Notes: generated from the sequence alone by a model not told the origin. A stretch of DNA of 64,000 bases from Rhizobium sp. P32RR-XVIII (GCF_012641395.1 NZ_JABAIH010000002.1:62001-126000); one strand, 5' to 3'. Counted from the stretch's first letter, positions 53,207 through 62,021 are shown. Program-made: numbers and translations.

Positions 53207-53374
53207 ATGGCCATAGTAGTCGCATTGGCGGACCGGCGGCCGCAAGCACCCCGCCCGAAAGACAGAGAGCCCGTCAAGGCTCAGATTCTGCTCTTCACCG
53301 GCGTGCGGTATGAGCGGCTCGTAGAGATGCCGAAGCGTAAACCGCAGCGCGCACCGGTTGTGGAAAACGAGTAG
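53207..53374 (+). CDS. Small protein, 55 aa (I-L-L-F-T-G-V-R-Y-E-R motif)
   Basis: A short gene easily missed. It reads M-A-I-V-V-A-L-A-D-R-R-P ... A-Q-I-L-L-F-T-G-V-R-Y-E-R-L ... K-R-K-P-Q-R-A. GGAG lies 6 nt before ATG 53207. The block I-L-x-F-T-G-V-R-Y-E-R is, as far as I recall, shared by many small rhizobial proteins of unknown function. Basic C-terminus. It ends 3 bp before the convergent DUF1254 gene. Confidence 0.65.
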   Translation: MAIVVALADRRPQAPRPKDREPVKAQILLFTGVRYERLVEMPKRKPQRAPVVENE

Positions 53375-53377
53375 AGT

Positions 53378-53929
53378 CTAGTTGGCAGGTGCGTAGAGAC
53401 TGCAGCCGGCGTCCTGTAGGAAGCTCCTGGCTGCCTCATCGAAACTTGCCTGCGGTGCAAGGGTTCGCAGCACTGCGTAGCCCCGCGGCTGCGTCATCTC
53501 GACAAGGATGGTTGGCTGCAGTTCTGCCGGAAGCGATTTCCGAAGCCCCGTCAGCTGGATCGGGGTTGCGACGAGAACATCCAGCATTCCCCCAACCGAC
53601 GTCCGGTCGTTCATGCTGAAGACCTCGTTCGAGGCGCTGTCATAGACGGCGACCGACCAGAACGGCACATTCCCTTGACCGGTGAAGCGAACAGGACCGT
53701 CCTCGAGATCGAAGGAACAGACGGCGGTGCGCACGAACGGATCATTGTTTGCAAGCCCCGTTTCATCGCCCAGTGCCGAGAGGAGATAGAACGTGTTCGA
53801 ATCGCCCTCGGCAAGTACCCGCGTCGCGGCATCCCTGCCGGTATAGTGCGGCAGGGCGAGGATGATGACGAGATGCAGCAGCGCAGCGCCGAAGAGGCCG
53901 GTCAGGACCGCGAAGATCATCCTAAGCAT
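53378..53929 (-). CDS. DUF1254-like exported protein
   Basis: A 183-residue protein with an N-terminal membrane anchor (L-R-M-I-F-A-V-L-T-G-L-F-G-A-A-L) and a DUF1254-type domain (F-D-L-E-D-G-P-V-R-F, F-W-S-V-A-V-Y-D-S-A-S-N). ATG 53929 overlaps the stop of the upstream DUF1214 gene by 8 bp, so both are made together. In other proteins DUF1254 and DUF1214 are fused in one chain; here they are split. Role unknown. Confidence 0.82.
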   Translation of the reverse strand: MLRMIFAVLTGLFGAALLHLVIILALPHYTGRDAATRVLAEGDSNTFYLLSALGDETGLANNDPFVRTAVCSFDLEDGPVRFTGQGNVPFWSVAVYDSASNEVFSMNDRTSVGGMLDVLVATPIQLTGLRKSLPAELQPTILVEMTQPRGYAVLRTLAPQASFDEAARSFLQDAGCSLYAPAN

Positions 53930-54509
53930 TGCCGCACCCGATCTTCTCAAGCTTCGGCATGGCGAGATCGATAACGCCGGAGCTGCCGGCGGTCGGGGTG
54001 TCGAAGAGTGTCAGGACGAGACGGAAGGTGCCGGCCGCAGGCAGCGCCAGCCAGTTTCCCGGTTTGGCATGTGACGAGATCTCGATCGTGAAACTGCTGT
54101 CGGCGTTGCGCAGGACCGTCCAGGAATTCAACGCAGCCGGCAGGCCGGCCCGCACCGCTGCGGGATTGCCGCTATTATCGGAGGTGAACAACGTCCAAAG
54201 CCGCGCAGGCGGCGTCTGCCCGCTCATGCGATAAGTGCACGCCGCATTCAGCCGGTCACCGTTGTCGTCCACGCTCGCCGTGAAAGCCAGCCCTTCGGCT
54301 GTGCCGTAAAGCAGTTTGCCGGCGCGCGCGCGGTGGGACTTCGCATAAGGATCGGCATCGGCGGTCTGCAGCTCGGGAAAAGCCTCCCAGGCGCCGAGTT
54401 TGATCGCGCCGAAGCCCTGCGTGGCATCCAGCGCATAAAGCGAAACCATGATCCCGCCGCCGAAAGCGACAACCAGCGTGATCGCGATGAAGAGCGGGAA
54501 TCGAAACAC
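53922..54509 (-). CDS. DUF1214 exported protein
   Basis: A 195-residue protein with a signal or anchor helix (P-L-F-I-A-I-T-L-V-V-A-F-G-G-G) and a DUF1214 C-terminal domain (F-T-I-E-I-S-S-H-A-K-P-G-N-W-L-A-L-P, F-R-L-V-L-T-L-F-D-T-P). First gene of a two-gene operon with the DUF1254-like protein. Likely periplasmic. Confidence 0.85.
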   Translation of the reverse strand: MFRFPLFIAITLVVAFGGGIMVSLYALDATQGFGAIKLGAWEAFPELQTADADPYAKSHRARAGKLLYGTAEGLAFTASVDDNGDRLNAACTYRMSGQTPPARLWTLFTSDNSGNPAAVRAGLPAALNSWTVLRNADSSFTIEISSHAKPGNWLALPAAGTFRLVLTLFDTPTAGSSGVIDLAMPKLEKIGCGNA

Positions 54510-54602
54510 TGCAGGCCCTTGAAAACAAATCAGGCGAAAGGGTTAGCATTGATTCCGGCAGGGTGGAATGGTCGAGTGGCTAATGCGCAGGCAAAGGGGC
54601 GC

Positions 54603-54636
54603 ATAACGCGTTGCGTTCTATAACGCATGGCGTTAT
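54603..54636. promoter_or_regulatory. Tandem HigA-type operators
   Basis: The second copy is ATAACGC-ATG-GCGTTAT (54620-54636), with perfect 7-bp arms. The first, ATAACGC-GTT-GCGTT (54603-54617), is a partial match 17 bp earlier. They end 9 bp before the higB ATG, so HigA bound here would block the promoter. Confidence 0.75.
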
Positions 54637-54645
54637 GCTATCTGA

Positions 54646-54930
54646 ATGATCCAGAGCTTCGCGGATGCCGAAACCGAGAGAGTTTGGAGCGGCCTGCGAA
54701 GTCGGAAACTGCCGTCCGATATTCAGCCGGTCGCCTTACGGAAGCTGCGCCTGATCCATCAGGCGAGGACGATAGACGATCTGCGCGTGCCACCGGGAAA
54801 CAGGCTCGAAGCTTTGAAAGGCGATCGCCGCGGTCAACATTCCATTCGGGTCAACGATCAATGGCGGATTTGTTTTAGCTGGCAGGAAGGAGCAGCCCAC
54901 AATGTCGAAATCGTCGATTATCACGGATGA
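54646..54930 (+). CDS. higB: HigB-family toxin (RelE/ParE fold)
   Basis: A 94-residue ribosome-dependent mRNA interferase. The pattern P-S-D-I-Q-P-V-A-L-R-K-L-R-L-I, L-R-V-P-P-G-N-R-L-E-A-L-K-G-D-R and N-D-Q-W-R-I-C-F-S-W is typical of HigB/plasmid maintenance killer proteins. Toxin precedes antitoxin, as in higBA. There is almost no Shine-Dalgarno before ATG 54646, so translation may be weak or the mRNA leaderless. It overlaps higA by 29 bp. Confidence 0.92.
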   Translation: MIQSFADAETERVWSGLRSRKLPSDIQPVALRKLRLIHQARTIDDLRVPPGNRLEALKGDRRGQHSIRVNDQWRICFSWQEGAAHNVEIVDYHG

Positions 54931-55222
54931 AGGCGATCTGCTGGCCAATCCGCATCCGGGCGAAATCTTGCTGGAAGAGTTCCTGAAGCCGATGGAACTT
55001 AGCCAGAATGCTTTGGCACGTGCGATCCATGTTCCGCCGCGGCGGATCAACGAGATTGTACTCGGCAAGCGTAATGTCACGGCCGACACGGACCTTCGGC
55101 TGGCTCGTTATTTTGGACTATCGGAAGGGTTCTTTTTGGGGCTTCAGGCTGACTACGATTTGATGGAACGCCGAAGGGAAATCGGGGCCGATCTATCCTC
55201 GATCATGCCGCACGCCGCCTGA
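54902..55222 (+). CDS. higA: HigA-family antitoxin
   Basis: A 106-residue XRE-type protein. The opening N-P-H-P-G-E-I-L-L-E-E-F-L-K-P and HTH (S-Q-N-A-L-A-R-A-I-H-V-P-P-R-R-I-N-E-I-V) are the HigA signature. It neutralises HigB and represses the operon through the upstream operators. GGAAGGAG 6-13 nt upstream gives it a strong ribosome site, so antitoxin should be made in excess. Confidence 0.93.
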   Translation: MSKSSIITDEGDLLANPHPGEILLEEFLKPMELSQNALARAIHVPPRRINEIVLGKRNVTADTDLRLARYFGLSEGFFLGLQADYDLMERRREIGADLSSIMPHAA

Positions 55223-55233
55223 ACCTGCGAAAC

Positions 55234-57372
55234 CTACCTCGCGCTCGCCACCTTCTGCGCATCGAGCGGCAGGGCGTCCTTGAGCTTTTCGCCGAGGTCC
55301 TTGAGGATCCTTGTCGATTCCACCGAGAGCATGCGGGGGCGGATGAGTTGGGGGATGCCGTCTTCCGGCTTGGCGGCGACGGTCTTGGCGGCGTCCTTGG
55401 CCGAGGGCGCGGGATTTTGAACGCCGGGGATGGAGCGCAGCACGATGCCCTGATGGGCGTAGTCCATGGCGCGCTTGAAGGTCATGGCGGGAAGCGAGCC
55501 GCCGGTCATGTTGTTCGTCGACGTGTAGTCGTCGTTACCGAACCAGACGGCACAGGTGTAGTTGCCGGTGAAGCCGATGAACCAGGCGTCGCGATAGGCC
55601 TGCGTGGTGCCGGTCTTGCCGCCGGTGAGAATGCCGTTGTCGAGCGCCGCCTTGCGCGCGGTGCCGACATAAGGGATGCGGGTCAGCATCTGGTTCATGT
55701 AGGTGTCGGCCTGTTCCGACAGCACGCGTTTCGCCGGAGGCTCGTCGCGATCGAAATCGTAGAGCACGTCGCCGTCGTAATCGAGAACCTGCGTAATGCC
55801 GTGGCGGCGCGACTGGTAGCCGCCCGCCGGGAAGACGGCATAGGCGGTCGCCTGGTCGAGCACGGTGACTTCGGACGTGCCGATCGGGATCGTCACGTCG
55901 TCGCGCACCGGCGACTCCACCCCCATCGCCTTGGCCATGGCGCGGATCGGCTGGATGCCGAGTTTTTCCTTGGCGAGACGCACCGGGACCGTGTTGATCG
56001 ACTGGGCGATCGCCGTTTCCAGCGTCACGCGGCCCGCATAGCGGTTTTCATAATTGTGCGGGCTCCAGTTGCCCCAGTAGATCGGCGCGTCGATGATCGT
56101 CGTCTTCGGGGTCATGCCGCTCTCCATGGCCACCGAATAAGTGTAGACCTTGAAGGAAGAGCCCGGCTGGCGCAGCGCCTTGGTGGCGCGGTTGAACTGG
56201 CTTTCGCCATAATCCCGGCCGCCGACCATGGCGCGCACCGCGCCGCCGTTTTCAAGCATCACCATCGCACCCTGCTTGGCATGGTAGGACTCGCCGTACT
56301 CACGCAGCGAGGTTTCGATGGAATCTTCCGCCGCCTTCTGGATGCCCATGTCGATCGTGGTCCGCACGATCAGCGAATGCTGATGGAAGCGCGAGGCGAG
56401 CCGCTGGACCTCGTCAAAGGCCCAGTCGAGGAAGAAGTCGGGCGCTTCCTGCTCGTTGCGATCGACGACGGTCGCCGGGGTGCGGCGGGCGGCAATCACC
56501 TGGCCCTCGGTCATCATTCCGCTCTGGACGAGATTGGTCAGCACCTCGTTGGCGCGGGCGCGGGCCGCCGGCAGGTTGACGTGCGGCGCATATTTCGCCG
56601 GCGCCTTGAAGAGGCCGGCGAGCATGGCCGATTCGGCGAGATTGACGTCTGTGATGTTCTTGCCGAAATAGAACTGGGCCGCCGCAGCCGCACCGAAGGT
56701 GCCGCCACCCATATAGGCGCGGTCGAGATAGGTAGAGAGGATTTCCTTCTTCGAGAGATTGGCCTCGAGCCAGAGCGCCAGGAAGGCTTCGGTAATCTTG
56801 CGGTCGATCGAGCGTTCGTTGGACAGGAACAGATTCTTGGCAAGCTGTTGCGTCAGCGTCGAGCCGCCCTGCACGACTTCGCCCGCCTGCGCATTGGTGA
56901 CGAACGCGCGGAAGAGGCCGATGACGTCGATGCCGAAATGGTCGAAGAAGCGCCGGTCCTCGGTGGCAAGCACGGCCTTGATGAGCGAATCCGGCACCTC
57001 GTCGATCGGCACCGAGTTCTGATGGATGACCCCGCGATGGCCGATGACGTTGCCGTAGCGGTCAGTGAAGGTGACGGCGAAATCGCCGCGATTGCGCCAA
57101 TCTTCCTTGGTAGCTTCGAATGCGGGTTGAGCAAGAGCAAGCATAAGCACGAAACCGGCCGTGCCGAGCGTCAAAGCTTCACCGCCGAGTTCGAAGACGA
57201 TGCGCTTCCACCCGCGGACGCGGAAACGGCGGAAGAAGATGGTGATGTCTTCCCAGATTTCGGCGGAGCGGAAGCCGGCATTCCAAAGCGTGGAATCGAT
57301 CCACGAGTCGATCTTCAGCAGGATGTGCCGGCTCTTGCGCGGGCGTTTTTCTGGATTGTCCGGATCCTGCAC
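55234..57372 (-). CDS. Class A penicillin-binding protein (PBP1A family)
   Basis: A 712-residue bifunctional enzyme for peptidoglycan synthesis. Transmembrane helix about 64-82, glycosyltransferase GT51 with E-D-R-R-F (Glu138), then transpeptidase with S-S-F-K (Ser405, Lys408), S-I-N (458-460) and K-T-G (586-588). A basic cytoplasmic N-terminus of about 60 residues precedes the helix. Convergent with higA and divergent from the Cys-cluster gene. All active-site motifs are intact. Confidence 0.95.
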   Translation of the reverse strand: MQDPDNPEKRPRKSRHILLKIDSWIDSTLWNAGFRSAEIWEDITIFFRRFRVRGWKRIVFELGGEALTLGTAGFVLMLALAQPAFEATKEDWRNRGDFAVTFTDRYGNVIGHRGVIHQNSVPIDEVPDSLIKAVLATEDRRFFDHFGIDVIGLFRAFVTNAQAGEVVQGGSTLTQQLAKNLFLSNERSIDRKITEAFLALWLEANLSKKEILSTYLDRAYMGGGTFGAAAAAQFYFGKNITDVNLAESAMLAGLFKAPAKYAPHVNLPAARARANEVLTNLVQSGMMTEGQVIAARRTPATVVDRNEQEAPDFFLDWAFDEVQRLASRFHQHSLIVRTTIDMGIQKAAEDSIETSLREYGESYHAKQGAMVMLENGGAVRAMVGGRDYGESQFNRATKALRQPGSSFKVYTYSVAMESGMTPKTTIIDAPIYWGNWSPHNYENRYAGRVTLETAIAQSINTVPVRLAKEKLGIQPIRAMAKAMGVESPVRDDVTIPIGTSEVTVLDQATAYAVFPAGGYQSRRHGITQVLDYDGDVLYDFDRDEPPAKRVLSEQADTYMNQMLTRIPYVGTARKAALDNGILTGGKTGTTQAYRDAWFIGFTGNYTCAVWFGNDDYTSTNNMTGGSLPAMTFKRAMDYAHQGIVLRSIPGVQNPAPSAKDAAKTVAAKPEDGIPQLIRPRMLSVESTRILKDLGEKLKDALPLDAQKVASAR

Positions 57373-57555
57373 GTTCTAGATTCCCGCCTGATCGCCCTTG
57401 ACGGCTGGCGAGCCAGGCGTCAGAGCACAGCCAATCTTCAGCACTGCGCTCTTCACTAAAGGAGCATGCTGAATAATTGGTTGATCTGGCGGTCGATAAC
57501 AAGAGAGTTGAAGGCGTCTCACGCTGATTTGCGGAGCGCTGTTGCAGAAAAACAG

Positions 57556-58035
57556 ATGATGGACGAAGTACCCTTCTGGAGGCGCAAGACGCTGGACGAA
57601 ATGAGCCGCGAGGAATGGGAGAGCCTGTGCGACGGCTGCGGGCTCTGTTGCCTGAACAAGCTCGAGGAGTGGGAGACCGGAGATGTTTATTTCACCTCCG
57701 TCGCGTGCAAGCTTCTCGATGGCGAGAGCTGCCGCTGTTCGAACTACGAGAAGCGCTGGGATTTCGTGCCGGACTGCGTGCAGCTGACGAGGGAGAACGT
57801 GCCGGAGATCGCATGGCTGCCGCCGACCTGTGCCTATCGGCTGGTGAACGAGGGGCGGGACCTCTACTGGTGGCATCCGCTCGTCTCCGGCGATCCGGAG
57901 ACTGTGCACCAGGCCGGCATTTCAGCCCGCGGGCGGACGATCAGCGAGACGGAGGTCGATCCGGACGATCTGGAGGATTACGTCGTCGACTGGCCGCTGA
58001 CGGTGGGCGACGATGCGGAGGAAAGGGCCGGCTGA
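57556..58035 (+). CDS. YcgN-family cysteine-cluster protein (UPF0260)
   Basis: A 159-residue cytoplasmic protein. C-D-G-C-G-L-C-C (Cys25, 28, 31, 32) with later Cys at 51, 59, 61 and 74 forms the Fe- or Zn-binding cluster of the YkgJ/YcgN family. Function unknown. ATG 57556 or 57559 gives the family N-terminus; the ribosome site is weak, and a longer form from 57466 cannot be ruled out. Confidence 0.85.
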   Translation: MMDEVPFWRRKTLDEMSREEWESLCDGCGLCCLNKLEEWETGDVYFTSVACKLLDGESCRCSNYEKRWDFVPDCVQLTRENVPEIAWLPPTCAYRLVNEGRDLYWWHPLVSGDPETVHQAGISARGRTISETEVDPDDLEDYVVDWPLTVGDDAEERAG

Positions 58036-58037
58036 TA

Positions 58038-59555
58038 TCAAGGCCAGGTGCCGTAAGGGATCTGGAACAGATGCTTGATGCGCGTTGCCAGCGTGGTCGG
58101 ATGGCTGCCTTCCCCCGGCATGCCGGCGCTGAAAAGATGCTTTTCGGATTCCATGCGACGCGAAAGCAGCAGGCCCAGCTCTTCGGCAAGCGCCGGCCGT
58201 GCCTGCATGATGCAGGCGAGATGCTCCTTGGAAATCTCGTAGACCACAACGGCTGTCAGCGCGCGGATATTGCCGGGCTCCAGCGCTCCCATCAGCACGC
58301 CGCGTTCGCCGAACAGGTCGCCCGGCGCAAGCCGCGTCAGCTCGACGGTATCGCCGGCATCCTTCCGCTCCACCACGGCAACGCCGCGCCTGACGATCAT
58401 CAGCGAGGTCAGCGAGGTGTCCTGCGTGGCGATGAGCGTGTCCTTCCGGAAGGTCAGGCGCTTCATGTCTGCGGCGAGCGTCTCCTTCTCGTCTTCCGTC
58501 AGCGAGGCAAAGAGCAGTATGGCGTTGAGCAGCCGCCGGGCCGAGTCCGGATGCTTTCCGGCCGCCTCCGGCGAATCGGGGCCTGGGGAAACCGGCGACC
58601 CGGCAGACGGCGCAAGCTGCAGGCCGGCCGCCTTGGCGTGGCGATAGACGAGATCATAGACTTCGTTCCTGGCCGCATTTGCCTCGCCGAGACCGCTGAC
58701 GCGGAAGGACAATTCGAATTCGATCGCATTGCTGTCCAGCCCCACGACACTGACGGTCGGGGCAGGGGTTTTCAGGATGGCATTGCTGCTCAGCAGCACC
58801 GTGCGCATCGTCTCCTCGATCGCCGCCGGCGGGCTCGACGGGAGAACCCGGATCTTCAGGGATACGCCGTGCGCCTCCTCCGGGCTGGTGAGGTTCGTGA
58901 GCCGGGCCTTGGCGAGCGCGCTGTTGGGAACGATGACGAGGTCGTTCGTGCCGTTCAGCAGATGGGTGGAGCGCCAGTTCGTCTCGACCACGCGGCCCTG
59001 CACACCATCATCGAGAACGATCCAGTCCCCCACGCTGTAGTGCCGCCCGAGATTGAGGGCGATGCCGGAAAAAACGTCGTTCAGCGTGCTCTGCAGCGCA
59101 AGACCGAGCACGATGGCGAAGACGCCCGATGTGGCGATGAGCGTGCCGATCGGCACTCTGAACACATAGGCGATTATCGAAAGGCCGGCGCCGAGATAGA
59201 TGATGCCGACGACGAGATCCTGAAGCAGCCGCCCCTCATGCGGCTTGCGCTCGAAAATGAGGAAGAGCCGCACAGAACTCGTCAGCACCATCGCCCCGCC
59301 GATCCACCAGACGGCCTTGGCAATCCCGACGAAAATCCGCCGGAAGAGATCGTCGGCATTGCCCGTGTCGGCCGTATAGGGCGCGATGCCGTGCGAAACG
59401 AGCAGGATCGTCAGCAGCGCGAAGAAGATCACGCTGGCAATCAGCCGGAAAGTCGGATTTCGCCCGAAGATCAACCGCGCTATGGCGCTGAGCAGAACGA
59501 GAGCGATGAACTGGACCAGCGGATCTGCCAGCATAAGCGGTGACATGCATTTCAT
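58038..59555 (-). CDS. MscS-family channel fused to a cyclic-nucleotide-binding domain
   Basis: A 505-residue membrane protein. About four helices, a pore helix (G-V-F-A-I-V-L-G-L-A-L-Q-S-T-L-N-D) and the MscS beta domain (V-G-D-W-I-V-L-D-D-G-V-Q-G-R-V) are followed by a C-terminal cNMP-binding domain (about 350-470; P-G-D-L-F-G-E-R-G-V-L-M-G near 420). This arrangement is known for bCNG channels, in which cyclic nucleotides may gate the channel. The ligand Arg region R-N-I-R-A-L-T-A is present. It may help osmotic adaptation. Confidence 0.9.
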   Translation of the reverse strand: MKCMSPLMLADPLVQFIALVLLSAIARLIFGRNPTFRLIASVIFFALLTILLVSHGIAPYTADTGNADDLFRRIFVGIAKAVWWIGGAMVLTSSVRLFLIFERKPHEGRLLQDLVVGIIYLGAGLSIIAYVFRVPIGTLIATSGVFAIVLGLALQSTLNDVFSGIALNLGRHYSVGDWIVLDDGVQGRVVETNWRSTHLLNGTNDLVIVPNSALAKARLTNLTSPEEAHGVSLKIRVLPSSPPAAIEETMRTVLLSSNAILKTPAPTVSVVGLDSNAIEFELSFRVSGLGEANAARNEVYDLVYRHAKAAGLQLAPSAGSPVSPGPDSPEAAGKHPDSARRLLNAILLFASLTEDEKETLAADMKRLTFRKDTLIATQDTSLTSLMIVRRGVAVVERKDAGDTVELTRLAPGDLFGERGVLMGALEPGNIRALTAVVVYEISKEHLACIMQARPALAEELGLLLSRRMESEKHLFSAGMPGEGSHPTTLATRIKHLFQIPYGTWP

Positions 59556-59618
59556 CCTGAGTAAGGGGTGCTCCGCCCCTATATCACGGATGAATAAACG
59601 ATGTCGTTGGCACAGGGG

Positions 59619-60200
59619 TCAGGTTGGTGCAAATTTGGCGGGGATGCCGACCGCCTTCAGCATCAGCCGCAGTTCCGCTTCCACATAACCGGCCACCGCG
59701 CCCTCGGAGGAGAAGCCCCACCAGAGCAGGCAACCCTGCCATTGCGAAAGCATCAGTCGGGCGACCGTCTGCGGTTCTTTCTGTCCGGCAAGGCGTTCGG
59801 CCAGCGCTGCCGTCAGCGCGGCACCCCAGGCAGCACCCCGGCCGCGCAGTATGGGATCGCGAAAATCCTCGCGCAGCAGAAGCAGCCCTTCGGCATAGGC
59901 TGAGGGGTTGTCGCCGTAGTCCCGGGACAGGCGGGTGAGAAGCGCGATCGCGCCCTCCGGGGTCTTCGGCACGCTCTCGGCAAGCCGCGCCGTCTCGGCA
60001 TCCAGCCGGTCCCAGGCGTAGAGCAGGGCGGCGCGCAGCATGCCGGCCTTGGTGGCGAAGCGCTGCACCAGCGTGGAGCCGGAAAGCCCGCTTGTCTTCG
60101 AAACGGCCGCGAAGGTCGCGGCATCCGGCCCTTCGACCCGGACAAGCGCGAGAACCATGGCAAACAACTGCTCGTCGGAAAGCGTGCGCGGACGCGGCAT
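59619..60200 (-). CDS. TetR-family regulator
   Basis: A 193-residue repressor. Helix-turn-helix about 10-55 (D-E-Q-L-F-A-M-V-L-A ... V-S-K-T-S-G-L-S-G-S-T-L-V-Q-R-F). ATG 60200 (MPRPRTL) chosen; the longer start at 60227 adds residues lying in the operator region. Divergent from an SDR gene across a perfect palindromic operator, so it probably represses both. Confidence 0.88.
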   Translation of the reverse strand: MPRPRTLSDEQLFAMVLALVRVEGPDAATFAAVSKTSGLSGSTLVQRFATKAGMLRAALLYAWDRLDAETARLAESVPKTPEGAIALLTRLSRDYGDNPSAYAEGLLLLREDFRDPILRGRGAAWGAALTAALAERLAGQKEPQTVARLMLSQWQGCLLWWGFSSEGAVAGYVEAELRLMLKAVGIPAKFAPT

Positions 60201-60232
60201 GAAATTTTCCTCTTGCGTTCGTGACATTTATG

Positions 60233-60246
60233 AACGAACGTTCGTT
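60233..60246. promoter_or_regulatory. Palindromic TetR operator
   Basis: AACGAACGTTCGTT, a perfect 14-bp palindrome in the divergent promoter between the TetR (60200) and SDR (60304) genes. Sequence of this form is common for TetR proteins. Confidence 0.75.
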
Positions 60247-60303
60247 TATATTCAAGCAAGCCGGTGAGGCAGGCCGATTTTTTCTAGCGTGGAGGACGGG
60301 AAA

Positions 60304-61218
60304 GTGACAGCAGACCTGAGAGGAAAGGTGGCACTGGTTGCGGGCGGCACCCGCGGCGCCGGACGCGGGATCGCGGTGGAACTCGGCGCAGCAGGTGCTG
60401 TCGTCTACGTGACCGGGCGCACGACGAAAGACCGGCAATCGGAATATGCGAGACCCGAGACCATCGAGGAAACCGCCGAAATGGTCACGGCCGCCGGCGG
60501 CAGGGGCATCGCGGTGCGCGTTGATCACCTTAAGGCGGCCGAGGTCGAGGCACTGGTGGCTAAGATCCGCCACGAGGAGGGACGGCTCGACATTCTCGTC
60601 AACGATATCTGGGGCGGCGAGCACCTGACGGAATGGAACAAGCCGGTCTGGGAGCACTCGCTGGAAAAGGGGCTGCGCATGCTGCGGCTGGCGATCGACA
60701 CGCATCTGATCACCGCCCATTTCGCGCTGCCGCTGATGATCGAAAGGCCGGGCGGACTGCTGGTGGAGCTGACCGACGGGACGAGCGAATACAACGCCAC
60801 GCATTACCGGCTGAACCCCTATTACGACCTGGTGAAGACCGGTGTGACGCGCGCGGCCTGGGCGCATGCCAGGGACCTCGCGCCGCATGGCGCAACGGCG
60901 GTTTCGCTGACGCCGGGCTGGATGCGCTCGGAAATGATGCTGGATGCCTATCAGGTGCGCGAGGAGAACTGGCGCGACGCGACCAAGGTGCAGCCGCATT
61001 TCGTGATCTCCGAGACCCCGCGCTTCACCGGCCGCGCCGTCGCAGCCCTTGCCGCCGATTCGGATCGCGCCCGCTTCAACGGGCAGTCGCTGTCCAGCGG
61101 CGGGCTGGCGAAGATCTATGGCTTCGACGACGTGGACGGTTCGCGGCCGGATTGCTGGCGCTATATGGACGAGGTGATGGAGGCCGGTAAGGAGGCGGAT
61201 GTAGCAGGATATCGGTGA
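60304..61218 (+). CDS. SDR-family oxidoreductase (TetR target)
   Basis: A 304-residue short-chain dehydrogenase. Cofactor motif A-G-G-T-R-G-A-G-R-G (about 14-23) and Asn/Ser/Tyr/Lys region (L-V-N-D-I-W-G, Y-D-L-V-K). The usual N-N-A-G is replaced by N-D-I-W-G-G and the catalytic Ser is not clear, so activity may be unusual. GGAGG is 8 nt before GTG 60304; GTG 60289 overlaps the ribosome site itself and is rejected. Confidence 0.85.
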   Translation: MTADLRGKVALVAGGTRGAGRGIAVELGAAGAVVYVTGRTTKDRQSEYARPETIEETAEMVTAAGGRGIAVRVDHLKAAEVEALVAKIRHEEGRLDILVNDIWGGEHLTEWNKPVWEHSLEKGLRMLRLAIDTHLITAHFALPLMIERPGGLLVELTDGTSEYNATHYRLNPYYDLVKTGVTRAAWAHARDLAPHGATAVSLTPGWMRSEMMLDAYQVREENWRDATKVQPHFVISETPRFTGRAVAALAADSDRARFNGQSLSSGGLAKIYGFDDVDGSRPDCWRYMDEVMEAGKEADVAGYR

Positions 61219-61348
61219 GGCGGTCTCAGGAGCTCACGCGTCCATTTGCTTCAATGGTGCGGCAATCCGAGCGCGAAGGCGACCGGCTCGTCTTAGATCA
61301 CGGCACGCCTGCGGGGCGGTCGTGGGCCGCCCCGGCGGAAAGCAGTTA

Positions 61349-61846
61349 CTATGGCATGACGATCGTCAGGACCGGGAATTGCGGCTTTTCGTTAGGACCG
61401 AGCGGGCCTGGCACCTTGTTCTTGACCAGCGGCAGGCTCTTCAGATAGGCGGCGATCGCCTGTGCATCGCTGTCGGTGAGATGAGAAAGGCCGCGCCACG
61501 GCATGACATCGGCGAGCATCCGCCCGTCGGGCTTTACGCCGGTGCGGATCGCGGTCACGATTTCCTCGCTCGTCCACTTGCCGAGCCCGGTCTCCTTGTC
61601 CGGCGTCAGGTTCGGCCCGACGAAGGTGCCGCTTGGCGTCTGGAAGCCGACATCCGAGCCGCCGAGCGTGCGCGCGGTATCGGGCTTGCCGAAGAAATAG
61701 CCGGGTGTATGACAATCATTGCAACCGCCGATCGTGGCGAGGTACTTGCCGCGCTCCACGGGACTCTCTGCGGCCGAAGCCGGCGCCGGAAGGAGGGTGG
61801 GACAGAGAAGGCTGACAAGAATTGCGTATTTCCAAATCGGATGCAT
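61349..61846 (-). CDS. Exported c-type cytochrome
   Basis: A 165-residue periplasmic protein. Signal peptide 1-26, haem motif C-N-D-C-H (42-46), and an axial Met probably in M-L-A-D-V-M-P-W-R-G. It resembles the small cytochrome c subunits of membrane dehydrogenases (D-C-H-T-P, G-R-M-L, L-T-D-S-D-A-Q-A-I-A-A-Y-L). No dehydrogenase gene is beside it, so its partner is elsewhere. Confidence 0.9.
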   Translation of the reverse strand: MHPIWKYAILVSLLCPTLLPAPASAAESPVERGKYLATIGGCNDCHTPGYFFGKPDTARTLGGSDVGFQTPSGTFVGPNLTPDKETGLGKWTSEEIVTAIRTGVKPDGRMLADVMPWRGLSHLTDSDAQAIAAYLKSLPLVKNKVPGPLGPNEKPQFPVLTIVMP

Positions 61847-62021
61847 GAAAATGATCTCCCCGTTTTGAGAAGCGCGAAAGTATCAGCGAGGAATGCGGGC
61901 GGCAACTACAGCAAAGGAGTTAGCAATTCGGACCACTCCGAAAGCGAAGCGAGTATTTCTGCTTCGAGTCATCCTCTTGCTTGCACCAGGATTTACATGG
62001 CGGACAACTGATGGGGAAGAA

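Noticed and set aside
55348-57459. 703-codon open frame opposite the penicillin-binding protein
   Set aside because: Composition is Arg/Gly/His-rich with no recognisable fold, while the opposite strand has a complete PBP with all active-site motifs.
57615-59543. 642-codon open frame across the Cys-cluster and MscS genes
   Set aside because: It runs through two unrelated genes on different strands and has no protein features.
59584-60999. 471-codon minus-strand frame across the TetR/SDR pair
   Set aside because: It crosses a palindromic operator and two well-supported genes; no domains.
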